Positions 1-9,005 of a stretch of 22,086 nt of DNA are shown here, one piece after another. Within the stretch, counting starts at the first letter, position 1, and every line of letters starts with the position of its first letter. The notes beneath the pieces are model-generated. The model was not told the origin of the DNA. It ran no database searches and saw nothing but the letters and a program-made list of their open reading frames with translations. The stretch comes from Gnetum montanum (lineage: Eukaryota; Streptophyta; Gnetopsida; Gnetales; Gnetaceae), in assembly GCA_015680685.1 (NCBI GenBank), contig MNCI01020297.1, forward strand, positions 278,560 to 300,645. The letters are read 5' to 3'. Made by a program: the position numbers and the translations under genes.

Positions 1-160
1 GTAAAATAGGAATAAATTTTTTAAAAAAACTGTGAAATAAATAACTTGCAAAATCAAAAATGTGGAAAATAAAAAAAATAAAAAAAAAATGGAGGAGCCA
101 TATGAATGATTAGCATGGATGGTCATCTCCCCCACAACTAAGTTGGAAGAAGGAGATCCA
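1..160 (-). other. post-pol spacer of element A
   Basis: This non-coding, A/T-rich stretch lies downstream of integrase. On the minus strand it starts with a purine-rich GGGGGAGATG and continues with a segment resembling positions 21660-21700 of element C (compare ATGCTAATCATT with ATGCTGATCATT). It does not resemble the start of LTR A, so the 3' LTR itself is probably beyond the window edge. Confidence 0.5.
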
Positions 161-269
161 AAAAATTGAGTGTGGTTGTCCATTCATTAAGATAGATGTT
201 GCATTGGCTTGCTTTGGCTCATAAAAAGGGTTTATTTGTTGGATGTTGATCAACTACTTTTTGTCTAAA

Positions 270-1379
270 CTCTTAGGTTTGTATATGATCATGGCCCTAG
301 GAAAAAAGGTTTTGTCAATTATATAAGGTCCCTCCCATAACGTTTGGAACTTTACTTTTTGGGATATATGTGTGGGGTTCCAATAGAGAACGTTATCTCC
401 TAGTTGAAATCTTACTTTCCATATTCTAAGGTCATGTCATTGTTTGTTGTATGCCTTGTGCACTTCATTTAAAGATAAGGCAACTAATCAATTTTCATTG
501 AGCACATTCAGGTTAATCAATCTTTCTCTTTGTGCTAGGCTTAGGTCAAGGTCAAAGTCATAGGTTGTTGAAAGTGTACGAACCTCAGATTGGATTGAAA
601 GTGTTAGAAGTTTTTTGTACACCAGCTCATGGGAAGAGTAGCCTATAGGGAGTTTCCATGTTGAGTAGTAGACCCAAAGGCCATCATTGAGTTTTGTGCT
701 CCAATCTCTCCTATATTTTCTTATGGTCCTTGTTAGGATCTTTGTAATCTCCCTATTGGTAACTTCAACTTGACTATTGCTTAGGGTGATAGGGTGTTAT
801 TAATTTATGTTCAACCCCCAAGCTTTGCATAAGTTTTTGAAAGGTGGCACCTGTAAAGTGGGTTCCATTGTTAGAAATCAATGCACATGGCATCACAAAC
901 CTATTTATAATATATTGTTGTACAAATCTAGCAGCAATCAATGATGTACAATTGGTGATGGTTGTTGCTTCTACCCATGTGATGTAGTAGTCATCTACTA
1001 CGATGATGTATGTCTTTTCATTGAACATGGGTATGATGAGACCCATGAAATCTATGCCCCAGATGTCAAAGGGCTCCAATGATTGAATCCACTATTAAGA
1101 ATCCTTTATTCGAGCGGTCATCCTACCATCTCATTAATAGCACTCACAGAATTAAACAAATTGCTGGGCATCCCTAAAGATTGTGGGCCAATAGTATAGT
1201 ACCATCAAGATTTTTATGGTTGTGCATCTCCCTACATAGTAACCTCCACAAGGGCCTTTGTGAGCATCTTGGAGAACATATAATTGATCCACATCAGGTA
1301 CACACCAATGAACCAAGCCATCAGCACACACCTTGTAAAGGTGACCATTGATTTCCATGAAGTACATTGCCTGATGAAG
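270..1379 (-). pseudogene. integrase domain of element A, broken
   Basis: The N-terminal zinc-binding (H2C2-like) part is at 1367-1152, with the family pattern of H and GGYY/G residues followed by YWPTIFRDAQ. The catalytic core is at 1079-774 and begins PFDIWGIDFMG, which carries the first Asp. The second catalytic Asp is replaced by Asn in SNNGTHF (about 870). After TPYHPKQ the frame is lost, and the VEVTNREI segment with the third catalytic residue (Glu) is read in another frame near 750. The C-terminal GPY-type module (LWEGPYIID) is near 325-345. TAG and TGA codons interrupt all parts. In an intact element this enzyme joins the cDNA to host DNA; here it cannot be active. Confidence 0.85.
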
Positions 1380-1589
1380 AAACTATTTTTTCTTCCTAAA
1401 GTCCAGATCTTTTGGCATCTCTTAAGTGAGAAGATAAGTGAGGATGTCATCATACCATTTTGGTTCTATAGGCACCTGATTGTTTATTGCTCCTATAAAG
1501 AGAAGTTTTTCTAGAAATTTATCAAAGAGTGGACTCTCCTCCTTTTTATTATTCCATCTTAACTAAGAGAGATGGTCAATGATCACATT

Positions 1590-1965
1590 TTCAGTCCCTT
1601 TCTAATCTACCATTATGAGATTGAATTCCTACAAGATCACAAGCCACTGTATGATATAGGGACTCACCATTAGCTTGTTCATTAGGAAGTTGATGGCATT
1701 GTGATTTGTGTGTACAAATACTTTATATCCAAGCACATAGTGCCTAAACTTTTCTAGAGCATACACCACTGTCATCAGTTCTTTTTTCATGGTGGTGTAA
1801 TTCAACTATGCACCCACAATGCTTCAGCTCACATAGTGGATATAATATGGATGCTTCTTATCATCTAGCTGCATAAGCACAGCTCCCAAGGCATAATTAG
1901 ATGCATCTTTCATTATATCAAAGGATTTGGACTAGTCCAATGCTCGTCGAATTGGAGTCTCTATG
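1590..1965 (-). pseudogene. RNase H domain of element A, broken
   Basis: Minus-strand translation gives a recognisable Ty3/gypsy RNase H: ASNYALGAVLMQ, then VYALEKFRHYVLGYKV, then a HTNHNAI segment where the family usually has HTDH (Asp to Asn), then the linker towards integrase. In the family this domain degrades the RNA of the RNA/DNA hybrid. Stops interrupt it, for example before SIVGA near 1820. It follows RT directly, as expected for the order RT-RNase H-integrase. Confidence 0.75.
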
Positions 1966-2084
1966 AGTTTTTCCTTTAGCTTTTGGAATAAATGTTCATA
2001 CTCCTTGGTCTAGATGAACGAGGCATCTTTCGTTGTAAGCTTAACTAACAGCTTTGTGATCTTAGAGAAATTTTCTATGAATCA

Positions 2085-2745
2085 CTAATAGTAGCCACTG
2101 TGTTCAAGGAATGATCGAACATCTTTGACCATCTCTAGTTGGCATGTGATTCCTTGGAAAAACCTTATATTTTCCAAGTCTACTTTAATCCTTGCTTGAG
2201 TAATTTTGTACCCCAATACTATGCCTTCTTGGACCATTAAATGGCTTTTCTACCAATTAAGCCTAAGGTTCTTTTTAACACATCTTTTCAATACTTACTC
2301 AAGGAAATCTAGGGCTTGCTTAAATGTAGCCCCATAGGTAGAAAAGTCACCATAGAGACTTTTACCTTGCTACCAATATGCTACTAAAAAATACTAAGGA
2401 CCAGGCATTGCACAAACCAAATGGCATCTGGCAATAAGAAAAAGTTCCCTAGGGACTCCTGAATATTGTTTTGGCTTGATCCTCTGGCATAATTTGGATC
2501 TGATTATAGCCACTATAACCATCAAAGAAGCTATAATAGTAATGCCTAGATATAGTGTCCAACACTTGGTCCACAAATGATAATGGAAAATGATCTTTTA
2601 ATGTTGCCATTTTCAATAGCCTAAATTTGATGCAGACCTACCACTTACCACCTTTCTTTGGCATAATTACTAGTGGGTTGACCCACTCACTATCTACTAT
2701 GGGATAGATGAACTCCACCTTGAGGAGTTATTCGATTTCCTCTTT
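2085..2745 (-). pseudogene. reverse transcriptase domain of element A, broken
   Basis: Minus-strand pieces in order are YPIVDSEWVNPLVIMPKKGG, ATLKDHFPLSFVDQVLD, FFDGYSGYNQIQIMPEDQAK and QMPFGLCNAW, then a shortened stretch ending GDFSTYG. The last corresponds to the family's catalytic xMDDF(S)xYG box with the first Asp replaced by Gly and neighbouring residues lost. A later SFLEHSGYY piece is followed by two stops. The match to Ty3/gypsy RT is strong, and the short linker between KKGG and VCI resembles Tat/Ogre-type RTs more than Athila; I am not certain of the lineage. Inactive. Confidence 0.85.
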
Positions 2746-3329
2746 GATGATCTACTTCAATTTGGGGTTCATTTGCCTCTACGACTACCTTCTTAGCTTC
2801 ATGGATGGATCGGTGTAGATACAATGCTAGCATATCCTTGAATCAATTCCAATCAATTTAGGATATGACCAAGCAAAGGTTGTTGGCTATTTGTTAAACA
2901 CCTTTAATAGCTTGTCTTTTTGTTCAGGAGTAATATATGCATTGATTATAATCGGCTTACCATTTTTAAAAAATGCATACTCCATGTCAACTAGTAGAGT
3001 TTTTAACTTTAAGGGCTGTAGCTTGAAATAATCAGGGATTACCAACTCTCCCCAACAAGTATCATCATCTTCATCATCAAAGAGTTAGTGATGAACTTGC
3101 TCAAGTTCATCCATGCCTTTGACATAAGCACATGTCAAGCTCTCAGTAGGTTCCATGCATAGTGTGCTACTATTAGAGTCAGTTGTTAGCCACTAGATGA
3201 ACTCCTATTTTATGGCTACTGTGTACAGGCACCTTTGGATATCAATTTCATGTGCATGATGATTGCATGCTATGATGAATGTACTTTCAATGGACCATAT
3301 TTTCTACACGCAATTGCACCCGTTATTGC
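2746..3329 (-). pseudogene. protease to RT linker of element A
   Basis: This is a degenerate coding stretch between protease and RT. Minus-strand fragments such as the one before FAWSYPKLIGID (about 2860) resemble the segment that precedes RT in plant Ty3/gypsy Pol, followed by an EEIExLLKVEFI piece leading into RT. It has many stops. The portion near 3330-3300, reading SMHH, still aligns with element C just after its protease; beyond that A and C diverge because C lacks this part of Pol. Confidence 0.55.
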
Positions 3330-3700
3330 TCTATGTGATGCATGGAACACGCTTCTTCTAAAGTCATATAAATTTTTTCTCCTTGGAGATTTCCAAGGAG
3401 AGGTCCCTAATGTCCATTCGTGCATCAATAGTGCTTACCCATGCATGTTCCATAATGATGGGGAAGTCACCTTTGTAATTTTCTACCTTGATCATCAAAA
3501 AATCAGTAGGATATGACCACCCATAAACTATAGTCATAATGTCCTTCAGTAATCCCAAATGAATAAGGATTGACTGATCTGCCAATTCCAAATGGATGTT
3601 ACTCTTCTTGAAAGATGGTAGGTTCCAAGCCTTGTACATGTCATGGGAGATGAGATTGACACTGGAACTATAATCAAGAAGAGCCTTGCATAGCTCATGT
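3330..3700 (-). pseudogene. retropepsin-like aspartic protease of element A
   Basis: An open stretch at 3639-3364 (minus) reads MYKAWNLPSFKKSNIHLELA and continues through KGDFPIIM to DIRDLSLEISKEK. It aligns residue for residue with the protease of element C (21020-21290). Just upstream in the same frame is LLDYSSSVNLIS: the catalytic Asp is at 3675-3673, but the D-[ST]-G box is altered to D-Y-S. In the family this enzyme cleaves the Gag-Pol polyprotein. Change in the active-site box and stops on both sides make activity unlikely. Confidence 0.75.
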
Positions 3701-4445
3701 CTAGGAATCTATAAATGAATAAGAGGACTTCCTAAGTTAGATCTTTTCATGGGAAGGTTTTCAACCTTGATCTAATCGAAAACAACATGGGTTAACAGCA
3801 TAGTGTAAATCTGAAGCAACATTTGGTTTGAAAGGGACTCAAATGTGTTTGATGTAGAGGATGAGGGTGTTAGAGATATAGGATGACCAACTACATTAGG
3901 TTGTGAGGGTTTGGGAGGATTGCTGGGTCAAAAAAATGATCATTTCTTGGATCGACTATCCAAACCACTCGAGTGAAAGGCTGGTTGTGAATGTATAGCC
4001 CTCATAGCATTTTTTTTTTTTTTTTGCTACAACTGTGGGGAAATTTTGCCTTGTAAAGATGGAGCAGGAGGTAACTAGGTTAAGAGCAAAGGGATGTGTG
4101 CAGATGAATGCAAAGGATGGTATGAACATGGATGCTTCCCTCAAGTAGATGGTGAATGATTTTGATGGTACTCTATAGGATAATAGTGATATTGCAATGA
4201 GGCATGGGTTGTAGAGCTTCATGGAGAAACGAGTTGCTAAACATAGTACCCATATGGATCTAGTTGCCTATAAGGGGATTGTTATCTCGGCGGTGGCATC
4301 TCCCATGATTGTGGTTGTTGCCACTACTAGTATTACTCATACAGTTGTAGAGGAGATCCACTTGAATAGTAAGCTTGTTGGTGCTGGTAGAACTACCTTG
4401 GATTGCCTTAAGGATAAGGTGATTGTCTAGGTGCTTATCTACGTG
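3701..4445 (-). pseudogene. Pro/Gln-rich gag-protease linker of element A
   Basis: This is homologous to 20270-20960 of element C. Shared pieces include YRQLDPYGYYV, the LTHVVFD/LTHTVTD segment and LGSPLI. It has several stops, mainly TAG where C or the expected frame has Gln. A run of 19 T on the plus strand (4008-4026, poly-A on the coding strand) breaks the frame. The open plus-strand frame around 4059-4430 is only the antisense shadow of this region. Confidence 0.6.
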
Positions 4446-6271
4446 TGAGTCAAGGATTCAGCGTGTATACCCCAAACTCTTGTAAGTGTGACACCACAAG
4501 GCAACATCCCTTCAGATATTCATATTGACAAATGTCACACTCAACAGCATCATCAAAGTCTATCTCCACAACTTCTTCTACTGCAGCAACTTTGCCCTTA
4601 CCTCTTTGGTAGGCACATTCAGCTTCTTTCCACCTCCTACGATTACAATCACTATTCTTCTCTTTGGATTCTTCAACAATCTTCATTTCAGTTTGGAATT
4701 TTTCATTCAAAGAGTTCCATAATTTATCAACCTTTGTCAAAATATTAGAAATTTATTTTTAGATGGGTAAGGTTTTCCTACTCATCACCTCATTGAGTGG
4801 TGACTCCTTCTCATCATAGAATTGGACCTTCCTTTTTCTGATGGAAGGGTTCCTATTATATTCTTCTATATTTTTCCTTTTTCACAACTCACCTTCTTCT
4901 TTTGCTATCTACTCTATTATCCTTTGTATCTGATGAGCTCTTAGTTCAAATAGTCTCCCTTGGGCATAAACCCTAAGAGTTCTTCTGGTTTCTGCTCTAA
5001 GCCCATCTATGATGTGGTGGAGTTGTTCCCTCTAAGAATAACCATGGCTCTGGCATCAATGTAAGAGAGAATAATATCTACCATGGTGGCATCCAATGGT
5101 TCATGTATTCTCTATTTCCAACCATAAATTTTCCTTCTCATATTAGACACTCTAGAGTATGTCTAGTATTTTTCATTAAATAGTTCTAGCATGGTACATC
5201 ATCTATGAATGAATTTTGGTTACAAGGACTAGTACTAGCTTTCTACCTCTTTGATGAGTGTCCTAGGAAATAGCTTTAATTTCTGCCAATCATTATCTAT
5301 GTTTTATAAGATGCAGGCATCGTGAAAGGCTTGTAGATGGTTTTGCGAATTAGAGTCATATCCCCTCTCAAATCTTGGGATATTGGTCATGTCTAGGTGC
5401 TTAATCTGACTATCTCTCACATGTCTAATTGGAATCTTGACTACCTCTACAATGTTAAGCATGCTTCAAGTTGCTAGCAAAGGCTAATCATCATTGTTAT
5501 TTTGTTGTCATCGATGATGTCCTCTGTTACCCCTTTGATTATTGTGGGTGTGACAATCAATATTATTGTCCTACTACTCACCTCCTCACAATTATTCCTT
5601 CTATAGCATTTTTCAAAACTAGAAGAGGAAAAAGAAGAAGATGCAGATGAAGAGGATGAGGAGAAAGGAGTATTGCCACCACTATAGTATCTGCCAACTC
5701 TCCTTCAGATGTCATAGCCACGTTTGTTAGGTTTCTTATCATCTTGATGCTTGTCCGAGCCCCTACCTTGACTACTATAGTTACATGAACCTAGTTTGTT
5801 GATAGTGGAATGTAGATTCAAGTTCACATCCCCATCACCAATAACAAGGGGTGGAGAATTTTCATGTTGAGAGCCCCTAGAGAAAGGATCCTCATTGTTA
5901 TATTGCTTTAGTAGGAATAAGGGATTGGTGAACCATTTTTCCTTCGCAAATTCATGATGCTTCTCCTAGTGTCAATCTCTTTGGCATTGTGTTTCAGTGG
6001 GACAATAGTCCCAATAGTCGTAATCATGCACAATGTACTCCTCTTGAAGATCATGGATGCCTAACTACTTAAGAGTTTGAAGCAGCATCATGGGTACAGA
6101 TTGATCGGAAGGCATTACAATGTTGCCTTCCATGTCATACCATCACAGTTGTTCATCCTAATGTTTAATGAAGGTGCAATCAGGCACATACTCATTTGGA
6201 TGAGTATATACCACCTTGCACTCTTGTGGGACCAATGGTTTAGCATCACCAAGCCTAAGAGAAGAAGACAT
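4446..6271 (-). pseudogene. gag gene of element A, broken
   Basis: Gag starts at ATG 6271-6269 (MSSSLRLGD), about 135 nt after the PBS; element C starts with the same MSSS at 18321. A serine-rich tract is encoded at about 5670-5600, where the plus strand is a GAAGAG-rich stretch. A gag-like core is in pieces near 5350-4960. The last open part, 4740-4450, reads KVDKLWNSLNEKF, then KIVEESKEK, then LKGCCLVVSHLQE, and is clearly homologous to 19940-20260 of element C. Gag normally forms the particle that packages element RNA. Tens of stops and frame changes make it a relic. Confidence 0.75.
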
Positions 6272-6405
6272 TTTGCAAACAAATAAAATATTAGTGTGCT
6301 TATATAATTATATTATGTGTGAGAGTGATGTTGACCTTGGGCTTCATCCAACAATGTTAATGATGTTCACTAATCCTAGATAGTGCATGTTTCAAACAAA
6401 AATAG

Positions 6406-6423
6406 TTCCCAACAACAATGCCA
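6406..6423 (-). other. degenerate tRNA-Asp primer-binding site of element A
   Basis: The minus strand reads TGGCATTGTTGTTGGGAA, against the intact TGGCGCCGTTGCCGGGGA of element C. The six differences are all transitions. It sits one base after the LTR end (CA at 6426-6425), as expected for a PBS. Confidence 0.75.
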
Positions 6424-6424
6424 A

Positions 6425-7314
6425 TGTTGAGCAGTGAAAGGTACCCCTATGCTCAACCATACGAATCATGAACTGTTCACATGTGATCCGGTCAAATTCT
6501 ATGGACCCTATGTCTTTTGATACACTAGTTGTCTATGAAGTGAACCTTACCCTAATGGTCATTCATTGTCTTCCCAATTACACTTGTGATGTATAAAGGT
6601 ATGGTTAAGTGTATTCAAGGCATATGATTGTTTTCATTTTATACTTTATGATTTTGGTGCTTAAAATAAACAAAATAAAAAATAAAGTTATTTTAATGTC
6701 TACTTTAATCTAATGGGCTAACTATTGTTTAACTAGTCCTAACATAAGTATTTGGTCCTACCTGAACACATATAACATTGTTGGGTTACCAAGCATTAAG
6801 TGCTGCTAGGATTACCAAACATCATACGCATGCTTGAAGTAATCATACTTATGTGTTTACTTAATCGCTATTTAGCTTATCTTGCTTAATTACTTAATTA
6901 GCTTAATTATTGAGAAACATCGAATAAATAACTGAAAATATTAAATGCATGAATAAAACATTTAAACTATCCAAAATGCTACAAGGTTTATCAAGAAGCT
7001 CGTCTTTATTGTCGCACACACTGTCGTGTTTAGGTACAATAATGCTCAAATAAAGATCCATACACTTAATGACTCTTGCAACAAGCACTCGGGAAAATAT
7101 TCTAACTTTTGAATGTAAAAACTACAAAAGGTTGGCTACTACTATGACTTGACTTCCCATAAACATGACTGTGATCTCATTTTTATAGTTTTTATTGTTA
7201 GGTTGTGTAAACAAAGCCCCGTAGATGTAGCAAATGCTACGTTGACGTAGCCCTGTTGACAGGGCAACACCATGTAAATGAGGCCCCATTGACATGACAC
7301 TTTAACACTCATCA
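6425..7314 (-). repeat. 5' LTR of element A (about 890 bp)
   Basis: Read on the minus strand, it begins TGATGAG (7314) and ends CTCAACA (6425), followed by the PBS. A TATA box (TATAAAAA) is at 7187-7180 and a poly(A) signal AATAAA at 7010-7005. The stretch GGATCTTTATTTGAGCA through GATAAACCTTG aligns closely with 17582-17660 of LTR C. Inverted repeats with a TG centre lie just upstream of the TATA box (7227-7264). The start was chosen because LTRs A, B and C all have TGATG at the corresponding point; no second LTR is in view to prove it. Confidence 0.75.
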
Positions 7315-7643
7315 CTAGACATGAAAGAGGAAGAGGAAGATGGTGAACTAGGAGAATCACCATGGCTCCTATATATCCCCCTATGATCCCTTAATTTATC
7401 TCTTCTCAATTTGAAGGAGGTCCTACACCTTGAGGTCCTCCTTATTTTAGGACTTACTCCATCTTCTCTACGATTGTCTGCATTAGTGGAACATAGTCTT
7501 TGAGTGTACTAAGGGTCTAAATGCGAATAAGAAATCTTTGCTTGTGGTTGTTTACTCTAGGATTTCTCAATATAGATCCTCTCATTTCTCCTACTTATGT
7601 TTTCATCATATGATGCATTATTGGCCCTATGTGAAGAAAACAT
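7315..7643 (-). pseudogene. gag N-terminus of element B, truncated
   Basis: The frame opens with ATG at 7643-7641 (MFSSHRANN), about 114 nt after the PBS, matching the MSSS starts of gag in A and C. It runs for about 109 codons with only two TAG stops and ends in a serine-rich piece (SPSSPSSSSSF) like SPSSSPSSH of element C, where LTR A begins. There is no homology-based function beyond gag N-terminus. Confidence 0.6.
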
Positions 7644-7756
7644 GGTTTTGTTTGATAATGCATGTGACTTAAAATATTAATATTTTCTACAAGATAGATC
7701 GTTAATAAGTTTACAGTGATCATGTAGAAGATAACTAACCTAGATAGTTAGTAACA

Positions 7757-7774
7757 TCCCTGGCAATGACACCA
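7757..7774 (-). other. degenerate tRNA-Asp primer-binding site of element B
   Basis: The minus strand reads TGGTGTCATTGCCAGGGA. It differs from the intact site of element C at four positions, all C-to-T or G-to-A, and three are in CpG. It follows the LTR end TCATCA by one base. Confidence 0.75.
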
Positions 7775-7775
7775 A

Positions 7776-8739
7776 TGATGAGCAACAAGTACCTCTACAT
7801 CCAACCATATAAATCATAAACGTTCATATGCAATCTGGTCGCATTCCGTGGATGGGACTAGTTTGGCATCTAAATTGTTAAGCATTGATCGTAGAACACT
7901 ATCTTCCCACTTGGGCTAGTGATAACTTTGTGACGTATGATTTAGTCCAAAGTGAGGCATATAATAATTGATGTTGATAGACCCTAATTACTCATAGCCA
8001 TAAACATAATTGAGAATGAAATTTAAATCTAAGCAATGACAGTAACGTAAATCTAAACTAACCTAGAGCGATAAGCATCCGATCCTAGTTTACCGTATAT
8101 GTCTTGGACTCATGTAACCATCACTGGGTTACCAAGTGTTATGATACTACGTGAACCAAACAATAACACTACTAGGATTACCAAACGATTACACTCAAAT
8201 GCTCGAAACCAATCGTACTCATTCCACTTTATTAATAAATAAGTAAAATACTTGGAAATGTAAATGGTTATCTAGAAAGTAGTAAAAACTATGCTAAGTA
8301 AAATAGTAAAAACTAAGTAGATGCTACAATGATGAAAAGCAATTTCAATCTTTATTTCCAAACATGAATTGTGCCCAAGTACACTTCACTCGAATAAAGA
8401 TTCTGTACAATTTCTCAACACCACACTATGAGCATTCACTCTATTGCTAAAACTACAAAACGAAACTACAAAAATATACCTAAGGATGGAATGAAAGTTC
8501 TTAAGATCATGCTCCCAAGTGTTGTATTTATAGGCAACCACGCATCTTGCAATATTAGATATCCAAGAACATAGCATGTACTTCAATATTGGATATGCGA
8601 TATCACAACTTCGATACCAAAGCTCCAATATCATAGCTAACTAACAATTAACTTTTGTCAAATAGATGCGATATAGCATTGACAATATCATAGATGTGAC
8701 GTAGCATCAATGATATCCCAGCCAACTGATAATTCATCA
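7776..8739 (-). repeat. 5' LTR of element B (about 964 bp)
   Basis: On the minus strand it begins TGATGAATT (8739) and ends GCTCATCA (7776), giving terminal inverted repeats TGATGA/TCATCA. The TATA box TATAAATA is at 8532-8525 and a poly(A) signal AATAAA at 8356-8351. CTTTATTCGAGTG and the GGTAATCCTAG motif further on match LTRs A and C. GATATC-type sequences are frequent upstream of the TATA box. It is transcribed in the same direction as the WSD gene. Confidence 0.75.
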
Positions 8740-8846
8740 CAAGGGTAGGAATTTTCTCACCATAATGCACTTCCATGCAAAAATAAATAATCTAACTCAC
8801 ACCCTTTGGAATCAACAAACACATGTAATCCTAGCTTAGGTAAGAA
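8740..8846 (-). other. remaining 3' flank/3' UTR of the WSD gene
   Basis: These 107 bp lie between the WSD stop codon and the proposed start of LTR B. No AATAAA is seen here on the minus strand. The first one downstream in the sense direction is in LTR B at 8356-8351. Confidence 0.5.
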
Positions 8847-9005
8847 CTATGTAGATTTGTTGAAACAAAGGACCTCCTGCTTCATTTCATTCAATGCATC
8901 AAGACAATCCTGAAGTATGACCTCTGGATCATCTATAATAGATGTGGCAACCTTCACCACCATGGTCATTTTCCCTGCATAGCTTTGGACGTGGATGGTC
9001 ATGGC
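8847..9005 (-). CDS. WSD1-like: WSD exon 7 (residues 495-546, stop)
   Basis: After a TATGTAG acceptor it encodes AMTIHVQSYAGKMTMVVKVA and ends with the helical LDALNEMKQEVL region and TAG at 8849-8847. The TIHxQSYxGKMT pattern is the conserved C-terminal motif of plant WSD enzymes. Confidence 0.92.
   Translation of the reverse strand, partial: AMTIHVQSYAGKMTMVVKVATSIIDDPEVILQDCLDALNEMKQEVLCFNKST

Larger units (their letters stand above)
1..7314 (-). mobile_element. Ty3/gypsy LTR retrotransposon A, 3' LTR outside window
   Basis: Read on the minus strand, the order is 5' LTR (7314-6425), degenerate tRNA-Asp PBS (6423-6406), gag (6271 to about 4440), proline/glutamine-rich linker, aspartic protease, reverse transcriptase, RNase H, integrase with GPY-type end, then an A/T-rich spacer reaching the window edge. 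Integrase after RNase H defines the Ty3/gypsy (Metaviridae) order; the tRNA-Asp PBS and the RT style point to the Athila/Tat branch, which is an inference. Every domain carries in-frame stops or frameshifts, so it is not autonomous. The protein pieces match element C at 17387-22086 segment by segment, so A and C are one family. It seems inserted in the gag of element B. Confidence 0.85.
7315..8739 (-). mobile_element. element B: related Ty3/gypsy element cut off by element A
   Basis: The visible part is a 5' LTR (8739-7776), a degenerate tRNA-Asp PBS and the first ~110 codons of gag, after which the sequence passes directly into the start of LTR A. The simplest reading is that A inserted into B, so the rest of B should resume left of the window beyond A's 3' LTR. 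The alternative is that B is a truncated copy that merely abuts A. B is the retroelement nearest to the WSD gene, beginning 108 bp after its stop codon. Confidence 0.7.

Noticed and set aside
1-126. Possible start of a 3' LTR after GGGGGAGA at the left edge
   Set aside because: The sequence after it does not resemble the start of LTR A, B or C; the same spacer recurs in element C at 21661.
2394-2576. 60-residue minus frame near the RT region
   Set aside because: It is out of frame with the recognisable RT (FFDGYSGYNQI), so it is a shadow.
4059-4430. Plus-strand open frame of about 120 codons with a plausible protein
   Set aside because: The minus strand here aligns with the gag-protease linker of element C (20270-20560), so the plus frame is its antisense shadow.
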